A DNA stretch of 11,121 bases from Gracilibacteraceae bacterium (GTDB lineage: Bacteria; Bacillota; Desulfitobacteriia; Desulfitobacteriales; Syntrophobotulaceae): contig JAIRRL010000187.1 of the NCBI GenBank assembly GCA_031255985.1, forward strand, positions 1-11,121, read 5' to 3'. A model generated the notes under the pieces. That model worked only from the letters and a program-made list of their open reading frames with translations. It was not told where the DNA came from and did no database searches. Both the position numbers and the translations under genes were made by a program. Shown piece by piece: positions 6,801 to 11,121 of the stretch. The first letter of the stretch is position 1, and each line of letters starts with the position of its first letter.

Positions 6801-7970
6801 GCCGGGCGGGGAAAAGCCTGGCAGGCGCTGGATTTGATCGAGAGCGGCAAAATAGATTATGTGATTTCCACTTCCTCCAAGGGCCGCCTGCCGGAGCGGG
6901 ACAGCGTCCGCATCAGGCGCAAAGCCGTCGAGCGCAGCATACCCTGCCTGACTTCCCTGGACACGGCGAGCGCCCTGGCCGATTGTCTGCGCAGCCGCTA
7001 CTCCACTTACAGCATCGAGCTGGTGGACATCAACCATAAACGCGGGCCTGAGCGCCTGAAATTCACGAAAATGCAGTGTTGCGGCAATGATTACCTGTTT
7101 TTCCACGCCAAAGACGGCGTCCCCCCCAATCCCGCCGGTCTCAGCGTCCGCATGTCCGACCGGCGGCGCGGGGTGGGCTGCGACGGCGTCATCCTCATCG
7201 GCCCTTCCGCTTTGCCGGGGGCGGACGCGGCCATCCGCATGTACAACCAGGACGGCAGCGAGGGCGGGATGAGCGGCAACGGACTCTGCTGCGCCGGCAA
7301 ATACCTCTGGGACAAGGGCCTGCACCCGAAAAACATGCGGATGACGGTCGAGACGAGCAGCGGCGTGCGCGGCCTGGAACTCTTAACCCAAAATAAGGAA
7401 GTACGATACGCCAGCGTGGATATGGGCCGGCCGGATTTCCGCCCGGACGCGATCCCGGCTTTGCCGGACGCCTTCACCCTCCACGGCGATCTGTTCGCCC
7501 CGCCGCCAACGGCGGAGGGCGCGCGGGAGCGGATCATCGCCCGGCCGCTGGCTGTGAACGGGCGTGATTTTGCCGTGACTTGCCTCTCTCTCGGCAACCC
7601 GCAGTGCGTTGTTTTCGACCGGCAGAACCCCGGCCTGAACATCGGCGAACTCGACCTGGAGCGCTGGGGGCCTATGTTTGAGTACCACGCCGCCTTTCCC
7701 CGGCGGGTGAACACGGAATTCGCCCAGATCATAAACGAGCGAACCTTATATATGCGGGTCTGGGAGCGCGGCAGCGGGGAGACCTGGGCTTGCGGCACCG
7801 GAGCCTGCGCGGCGGCCGTCGCCGCGGTGGAGAACGGCTATTGCCCGCGGGGCGAGGATATCACGGTCAAACTGCCGGGCGGCGAGCTGGTGGTGCGTTA
7901 CGAAGCGGACGGTGCCGTCGTCATGGTCGGCAGCGCGGAACAGGTTTTTGAGGGCGAGGTCGAGCTTTAA
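3822..7970 (+). CDS. carB: CarB-DapF fusion: carbamoyl phosphate synthetase large subunit joined to a diaminopimelate epimerase domain
   Basis: One uninterrupted frame of 1382 aa; a normal CarB ends near 1070. Residues 1-about 400 are the carboxyphosphate ATP-grasp half (LIGSGPIVIGQAAEFDYAG, TLGGQNG, FTLGGSGGGIA, IEVNPRVSRSSALASK). About 400-550 is the oligomerisation region. From 553 (VIVFGSGPIRIGQGIEFDYA, YVLGGQNM, EVNPRSSRTIPYLSK) comes the carbamoyl-phosphate half. Residues 937-about 1072 are the MGS-like allosteric domain, ending SIELVDINHK. Residues about 1079-1382 are a full-length DapF-like domain (separate entry). All CarB motifs I can check are present, so synthetase activity with CarA is expected. 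The ATG follows GGAAGGAG closely and lies 3 nt after carA. No ribosome binding site lies at the junction, so the DapF part is probably made only as a fusion. Confidence 0.93.
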   Translation: MPRDKSIRRVLLIGSGPIVIGQAAEFDYAGTQACRALKEEGAEVILVNSNPATIMTDQAMADHIYIEPLTTEVLKRIIDIQRPDSILSTLGGQNGLTLSMRLAKEGFLAARGVRLLGAGLETIDKAEDRQLFKDAMISIGQPVIPSRVVSGVEAAAAFAAETGYPLIVRPAFTLGGSGGGIAANERELRAIAETGLRLSPIRQVLIEKSVAGWKEIEFEVMRDGAGNVITVCSMENLDPVGVHTGDSIVVAPALTLADKEYQMLRSAALDIITALEVEGGCNCQFALHPHSRRYAVIEVNPRVSRSSALASKATGYPIAKVATKIALGYRLDEIKNAVTGSTYACFEPALDYVVVKLPKWPFDKFIYGSRSLGTQMKATGEVMAIGASFEEALMKAVRGAEISLSSLRLPALAALSEDELRAALDRCDDQRLFTVFAALARGVTPAEIHAATQIDPWFLHKIARLARLEEKLSREGLTPALYREAKLCGYLDRTLTELTGQVPENPLRAGYKMVDTCGGEFAAATPYFYASFDAENEAAEVIAAREPGGKGSVIVFGSGPIRIGQGIEFDYASVHCVWALKKAGYDVVIVNNNPETVSTDFDTADRLYFEPLTPEDVGHIIATERPQAVVVAFGGQTAIKLTHSLDAQGIPILGTSAACIDEAEDRARFEALLENLGIKRPRGFTALSLTEALQAAATLGFPVLLRPSYVLGGQNMIIAYNETDVREYMEVILAQNPEKPVLIDQYLAGIEVEVDAVCDGEDILIPGVMEHIERSGVHSGDSIAVYPPWNLRDDMANLIVETTRSLALALKTKGLVNIQYVISDGELYVIEVNPRSSRTIPYLSKVTEVPLVELAVRAMLGEKLAAMGWGTGLRPAGRYVAVKVPVFSFEKLGNVDTHLGPEMKSTGEVLGLAPTLEEALYKGLVAAGYRMTKRGGVFITVRDADKPEIAAIAKKFHELNFTLYATAGTAQVLRAAGLQVETTAKIHETDAGGAGRGKAWQALDLIESGKIDYVISTSSKGRLPERDSVRIRRKAVERSIPCLTSLDTASALADCLRSRYSTYSIELVDINHKRGPERLKFTKMQCCGNDYLFFHAKDGVPPNPAGLSVRMSDRRRGVGCDGVILIGPSALPGADAAIRMYNQDGSEGGMSGNGLCCAGKYLWDKGLHPKNMRMTVETSSGVRGLELLTQNKEVRYASVDMGRPDFRPDAIPALPDAFTLHGDLFAPPPTAEGARERIIARPLAVNGRDFAVTCLSLGNPQCVVFDRQNPGLNIGELDLERWGPMFEYHAAFPRRVNTEFAQIINERTLYMRVWERGSGETWACGTGACAAAVAAVENGYCPRGEDITVKLPGGELVVRYEADGAVVMVGSAEQVFEGEVEL
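7056..7967 (+). other. DapF-like domain of the fusion protein, with one catalytic dyad altered
   Basis: DapF interconverts LL- and meso-diaminopimelate with two opposed cysteine bases. Family marks are present: FTKM at 1081-1084, GND (Asn1089), YNQDGS (Asn1142), SGNG (1151-1154), LGNP (1257-1260), ERGSGETWACGTGACA (Glu1315, Arg1316, Cys1324). The spacing of Asn1142 to residue 1151 and of Glu1315 to Cys1324 matches that of the E. coli residues (64 to 73, 208 to 217). The first catalytic Cys (E. coli 73, normally CGNG) is Ser1151, encoded AGC. The His of the usual GNPH motif is Gln1261. Extra cysteines stand at 1086, 1120 and 1156, where Gly, Ala and Arg are usual. Leu1079 (CTG) sits where a free DapF would start with Met. 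The substrate pocket looks largely kept, but ordinary epimerase activity is doubtful. Confidence 0.85.
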
Positions 7971-8737
7971 TGAGACTGATTTCTTGGAATGTCAACGGTT
8001 TGCGCGCTTGCCTGAAAAAAGGCTTCGGTGATTTTTTCCGGGCGGCGGCGGCCGACGTGTTCTGTTTACAGGAGACGAAGCTGCAGCCGGAGCAGATAAC
8101 GGAGGCGGCGGCGGCGGAATGGCCTGGTTATACGGGGTTCTGGCACAGCGCCCGCAAAAAAGGGTATTCCGGCACGGCGGCGCTGACGAAAACGCTCCCT
8201 CTCGCCGTCGCCTACGATATCGGCCGGGAGGAACATCAGGGCGAGGGACGGGTGATCACGCTGGAATTCGCAGATTTTTTCCTGGTGAACGTTTATACGC
8301 CGAACGCCCAGCGGGAATTGGCGCGCCTGCCTTACCGCCTGGAATGGGATGACGCTTTCCGCGCCTATCTCAGCGGCCTGGACGGGCGAAAACCCGTCGT
8401 CGTCTGCGGCGATATGAACGTGGCCCATCAGGAGATTGACCTGCGCCATCCCAAGGCGAACAGGCGCAACGCCGGTTTTACGGACGAGGAACGGGGCAAA
8501 TTCACGGAACTGCTGGCGGCCGGTTTTATCGACACTTTCCGCTATCTGTACCCGGAGCGGCGGGACGCTTATACCTGGTGGTCGTACATGCGCAACGCCA
8601 GGGAAAACAATTCCGGCTGGCGCATCGACTATTTTCTCGTTTCCCGCCGCCTGGCCCCGGCGGTGCGCGAAAGCGCGATTTACGCCGCCGCGCCCGGAAG
8701 CGACCATTGCCCGGTCGGGCTTGAGCTGGAAATATAA
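7970..8737 (+). CDS. xth: Exodeoxyribonuclease III / AP endonuclease (ExoA family)
   Basis: 255 aa, the usual size for Bacillus-type ExoA. The enzyme cuts the backbone at abasic sites and removes nucleotides 3' to 5' in base excision repair, using Mg2+. The endonuclease/exonuclease/phosphatase fold is shown by ISWNVNGLRA (Asn7), LQETK (Glu35), NVYTPNAQ, CGDMNVAHQEIDLRHP (Asp148, Asn150), YTWWSYMRNARENNSGWRIDYFLVS and SDHCPVGLEL (Asp245, His246). All expected catalytic residues are present. The ATG overlaps the TAA stop of the carB-dapF fusion by one base (TAATG), so translation is probably coupled. There is only a weak ribosome binding site (GAGG-type) ahead of it. Its link to carbamoyl phosphate synthesis is positional only. 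Confidence 0.93.
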   Translation: MRLISWNVNGLRACLKKGFGDFFRAAAADVFCLQETKLQPEQITEAAAAEWPGYTGFWHSARKKGYSGTAALTKTLPLAVAYDIGREEHQGEGRVITLEFADFFLVNVYTPNAQRELARLPYRLEWDDAFRAYLSGLDGRKPVVVCGDMNVAHQEIDLRHPKANRRNAGFTDEERGKFTELLAAGFIDTFRYLYPERRDAYTWWSYMRNARENNSGWRIDYFLVSRRLAPAVRESAIYAAAPGSDHCPVGLELEI

Positions 8738-8780
8738 GGAATTTATATGCAGGAAGACGGATTATAAGGAGACGGTGATA

Positions 8781-9389
8781 ATGGGCGCTGAAATCCATAA
8801 GTACGAAACCATTGTCGCGCCGGATGAATTGCGCGAAAACTGCTATTTGTTCTGGTGCGCGGAAACTTTGGCGGCGGCCGTGATCGATCCGGGCTGCCCC
8901 GCCCGCGTCGTCCTGACGCGGGCGGCGGCGCTGGGTTTGCGGATCGGCGTGATTTTGCTGACGCACGGCCACCACGACCATATCGGCGCTGCGGCGGCCG
9001 TGCGGGAGGCTACGGGGGCCGCCGTATGCGTTCACGCCGCGGACGAGCCGCTGCTTGGCGCGCGCGGGCTGAAAGCCGACCGGCTGCTAAACGACGGCGA
9101 CGTCGTTCCGGTCGGGCGGACGGCGCTGCGGGTCATCCACACGCCTGGCCACACGCCGGGCGGGCTTTGTTTTTACGCGGCGGGAATCCTGTTCAGCGGC
9201 GACACCCTTTTTCACACCGACGTCGGCTACACGCATTTTCCCGGCGGTTCCGCCGATGATCTGGCCCGTTCCATCCGGGAAAAACTCTATGTTTTAGACG
9301 AGGCGACCGTGGTTTTGCCGGGACATGAGGAAAGCACCACCATCGGCGAGGAAAAATACCATAACCTTTGCGTGCGCTGTCAGGACTGA
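8781..9389 (+). CDS. Metallo-beta-lactamase-fold hydrolase, glyoxalase II-like
   Basis: 202 aa. Metal ligands are complete for a dinuclear zinc site: HGHHDH (His62, His64, Asp66, His67), His124 in HTPGHTPGG, Asp141 in SGDTLF and His182 in LPGHEESTTIGEEK. The compact size, and the lack of the long C-terminal helical domain of true glyoxalase II, place it with YcbL-type MBL hydrolases, which often act on thioesters. The real substrate cannot be read from sequence. The same frame is open further upstream, but that part is antisense-like shadow of the exonuclease gene. The ATG at 8781 follows AAGGAG by 9 nt. It is the last gene of the car operon, 43 nt after the exonuclease gene, and its stop overlaps the convergent coaX by 10 bp. 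Confidence 0.88.
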   Translation: MGAEIHKYETIVAPDELRENCYLFWCAETLAAAVIDPGCPARVVLTRAAALGLRIGVILLTHGHHDHIGAAAAVREATGAAVCVHAADEPLLGARGLKADRLLNDGDVVPVGRTALRVIHTPGHTPGGLCFYAAGILFSGDTLFHTDVGYTHFPGGSADDLARSIREKLYVLDEATVVLPGHEESTTIGEEKYHNLCVRCQD

Positions 9390-10219
9390 ACCGGCGGGGC
9401 TTCCGGCCCTGGATCCGGCGCCTGAGGCTGGGAGGGGGCGGAGTTTTTTTCGTGCAGCAAAAACAGTCCGTCTAAAGTCAGGAAATCATCTATGATTTCT
9501 ATAGTTTCGGCGTGAGCGGCGATGAGCCGGGCCAGCCCGCCGGTAGCGATGACGCGGGCCTCGCCTCCCAGTTCCTCCCGCATGAGCGTCACCAGGCGAT
9601 CCACCTGGCCGCAGTAGCCGTAGTAGATGCCCGCCTGCATCCCGGTGACCGTGTTTTTGCCGATCACATGCTCCGGCTGCGTGACTTCGATGCGCGGCAA
9701 TTTGGAGGCTCTTTGAAAAAGGGCCTCAGTGGCGATGATCAGGCCGGGGGCGATGGCGCCGCCGAGGTATTCCCCCCGCGAGCCGAGGGCGCAAAAAGTG
9801 GTCGCCGTGCCAAAATCGACGATGATCGCCGGGCCGCCGTATTTAGCCTGGGCGGCCACCGCGTTGACTATGCGGTCCGCGCCGATTTCCCGCGGATTGT
9901 CGTAGCGGATGGTCAGGCCGGTTTTCATGCCCGGCCCCACGATCAGCGGCCGCACATGGCAATAGCGTCTGGTCAGGCGTTCCAGGCGCGGGGTCAGCGG
10001 CGGCACGACGGAGGAAATAATCGCGCCGCTGATATCGGTGAAGCGCAGGCTGTGAAAAGCCATCAAATCCCTGAATAAAACGGCGTATTCGTCGGTGGTG
10101 CGGTCTTTGTCCGTGGAAACGCGCCAGTGTTCGCGCAGTTCGCCCCCGGCGTACACGCCGAGGACTATATTCGTGTTGCCTATATCGATTACGAGAACCA
10201 TGGGAGTCGCGGCCGCCAT
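9380..10219 (-). CDS. coaX: Type III pantothenate kinase
   Basis: 279 aa. CoaX phosphorylates pantothenate, the first committed step of coenzyme A synthesis, and unlike PanK-I is not inhibited by CoA. The ASKHA-fold kinase marks are clear: the nucleotide loop DIGNTNIVLGVY (Asp12), TTDEYA, GADRIVNAVA with the likely catalytic Asp115, VDFGTATTF (Asp134), GGAIAPGL and a C-terminal ATGG. The ATG at 10217-10219 overlaps the TGA of panD (TGATG), which favours coupled translation. A second ATG at 10199-10201 would start right at the conserved MVLVIDIGN and is also possible. The last 20 residues (9383-9442) are a Pro-rich tail (SAPSQPQAPDPGPEAPPVQS) past the normal family end. The gene ends tail to tail over the hydrolase gene. 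Confidence 0.95.
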   Translation of the reverse strand: MAAATPMVLVIDIGNTNIVLGVYAGGELREHWRVSTDKDRTTDEYAVLFRDLMAFHSLRFTDISGAIISSVVPPLTPRLERLTRRYCHVRPLIVGPGMKTGLTIRYDNPREIGADRIVNAVAAQAKYGGPAIIVDFGTATTFCALGSRGEYLGGAIAPGLIIATEALFQRASKLPRIEVTQPEHVIGKNTVTGMQAGIYYGYCGQVDRLVTLMREELGGEARVIATGGLARLIAAHAETIEIIDDFLTLDGLFLLHEKNSAPSQPQAPDPGPEAPPVQS

Positions 10220-10602
10220 CAAACGCTTTCCCCCGCCGCTTCCCCCTCCAGCAGGCGCGCCGTTTTGTTGGCCGGGCCGGCCAGCAGCACGAGAGGCCGG
10301 TGTTTGCGGGCTTCTTCCTCCGTATACATTCCGTATGAAATGATGATGACCGAATCGCCTACCTGCACCAGCCGCGCCGCCGCCCCGTTCAGGCAGACGA
10401 CGCCGGAACCGCGCTCGCCGGCGATGACGTATGTTTCCAGCCTCGCCCCATTATTTTTGTTGACTATCTGGACTTTTTCGCCCGGCAAAATATCCGCCTG
10501 TTCCAGCAAATCGGCGTCAATCGTGACGCTGCCGATATAGCTCAGTTCGGCCTGGGTGACGACGGCGTTGTGAATCTTGGCTTTCATCATATGCCGGTAC
10601 AT
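10219..10602 (-). CDS. panD: Aspartate 1-decarboxylase proenzyme
   Basis: 127 aa, normal length. PanD decarboxylates L-aspartate to beta-alanine for pantothenate, using a pyruvoyl group made by self-cleavage between Gly24 and Ser25. With the ATG at 10600-10602 the YIGS motif puts Gly24-Ser25 at exactly the family positions, and Lys9, Arg54 and Tyr58 also fall where the E. coli catalytic residues are. This settles the start. A GGAGGT ribosome binding site lies 6 nt upstream, partly inside the panC stop region. It begins 2 nt after panC and ends with a 1-nt overlap with coaX. Maturation may need a PanZ-type factor in enterics; nothing here suggests one. Confidence 0.96.
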   Translation of the reverse strand: MYRHMMKAKIHNAVVTQAELSYIGSVTIDADLLEQADILPGEKVQIVNKNNGARLETYVIAGERGSGVVCLNGAAARLVQVGDSVIIISYGMYTEEEARKHRPLVLLAGPANKTARLLEGEAAGESV

Positions 10603-10604
10603 CT

Positions 10605-11121
10605 CTACACCTCCGCGAAGATATTGTCGATCAGGCGGGCGCCGCCGACAAAAACCGCCGCCAGCAGCACAACGTCCTTGTTGATGGCCGCAACCGGCAA
10701 AAGATCGTTTTTTTGCCGGATCGCGGCGTAATCCAGTTTGCCGCCGGTTTGGGCCTCTCGGGGGCGGGGGAGACCGGCCGGGGCCGCGGCCGCGTCGCGC
10801 TCGCCCCCCCCGATCAGTTCAGCCGTCGCCCGCAGAGCGGCGTAAATCCCGGCGGCGGCTTTTTTTTCCGCCAAAGAAAGGTAAGCGTTGCGGGAACTGA
10901 GGGCCAGGCCGCTCGGTTCGCGCACGGTGGGGGCCAGGCGGATTTTTACCGGCAGCTTCAGGTCGGCGGCCATCCGGCGCAGGACGACAAACTGCTGGTA
11001 GTCTTTTTGGCCGAAAAAAGCTTCGTCCGGCTGTACGATGTTCAGCAGCTTGGTTACGACAGTGGCTACGCCGGTAAAATGTCCCGGCCGGCTGGCGCCG
11101 CACAGATCGTCGCCCAATTCC
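10605..11121 (-). CDS. panC: Pantothenate synthetase, C-terminal part (cut by window edge)
   Basis: About 171 codons of the 3' part; the N-terminal half with the HIGH-type motif is beyond the right edge. PanC condenses pantoate and beta-alanine with ATP to give pantothenate. Visible marks are GASRPGHFTGVATVVTKLLN, DEAFFGQKDYQQ, TVREPSGLALSSRNAYLS (ATP-binding loop of the KMSKS type) and the end LLAAVFVGGARLIDNI. The segment 10740-10793 encodes an unusually Pro- and Arg-rich stretch (AGLPRPREAQTGG), where relatives mostly have a helix; its length is normal, so this is probably sequence drift. The stop (10605-10607) is 2 nt from panD. It is the upstream gene of the panC-panD-coaX operon as seen here; panB may lie further upstream. 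Confidence 0.95.
   Translation of the reverse strand, partial: ELGDDLCGASRPGHFTGVATVVTKLLNIVQPDEAFFGQKDYQQFVVLRRMAADLKLPVKIRLAPTVREPSGLALSSRNAYLSLAEKKAAAGIYAALRATAELIGGGERDAAAAPAGLPRPREAQTGGKLDYAAIRQKNDLLPVAAINKDVVLLAAVFVGGARLIDNIFAEV

Noticed and set aside
8747..8767. Six-codon mini-ORF (MQEDGL) preceded by AAGGA between the exonuclease and hydrolase genes
   Set aside because: Too short to support as a gene. Its ribosome binding site and stop are easily explained as chance in an AT-rich spacer, though it could couple translation.
8436..8780. Upstream in-frame extension of the hydrolase reading frame
   Set aside because: It overlaps the well-supported exonuclease gene in another frame, has no hydrolase-family similarity and no ribosome binding site, whereas the ATG at 8781 has AAGGAG ahead of it.
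9390..9450. Possible terminator for the car operon: plus-strand T7 run at 9444-9450
   Set aside because: The nearest hairpin (GGGC/GCCC near 9396-9410) has about 4 bp and lies some 35 nt before the T-run, so it does not make an intrinsic terminator.

Overview
The window is GC-rich bacterial chromosome and looks like a Bacillota genome, possibly a diderm Negativicutes-type one. That placement is an inference from the Firmicutes-style EF-P start, the type III pantothenate kinase, the VanZ-family membrane protein, the AGGAGG ribosome binding sites and the TTGATT/TATAAT promoters. No rRNA or tRNA gene fixes it.

Layout. The 5' end of efp (elongation factor P) runs off the left edge on the minus strand. 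Bases 75-433 hold no gene but contain the efp promoter and a dense run of palindromic, REP-like repeats. Two minus-strand genes follow: a small XRE/Cro-CI regulator (434-757) and a VanZ-family membrane protein with a large extracytoplasmic C-terminal domain (982-2394). Each is preceded by a copy of the same 60-bp promoter module (832-891 and 2479-2538, identical over 60 bp). This suggests the regulator controls both itself and the VanZ-like gene.

From about 2580 a plus-strand operon begins: carA, then one very long reading frame (3822-7970), then an exodeoxyribonuclease III gene and a glyoxalase II-like metallo-beta-lactamase-fold hydrolase. The long frame is a complete carbamoyl phosphate synthetase large subunit joined in frame to a complete-length diaminopimelate epimerase (DapF) domain. 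In that domain one half of the two-base catalytic machinery has changed: the first catalytic Cys is Ser and the GNPH His is Gln. The other half (Glu and second Cys) is kept. The fusion and its asymmetric active site are the most unusual things in the window.

Convergent to this operon, on the minus strand, is a compact coenzyme A operon read right to left: panC (cut by the right edge), panD and coaX. The genes are separated by 2 nt or overlap by 1 nt. PanC joins pantoate to beta-alanine, PanD makes beta-alanine from aspartate, and CoaX phosphorylates the resulting pantothenate. coaX and the hydrolase gene overlap tail to tail by 10 bp.
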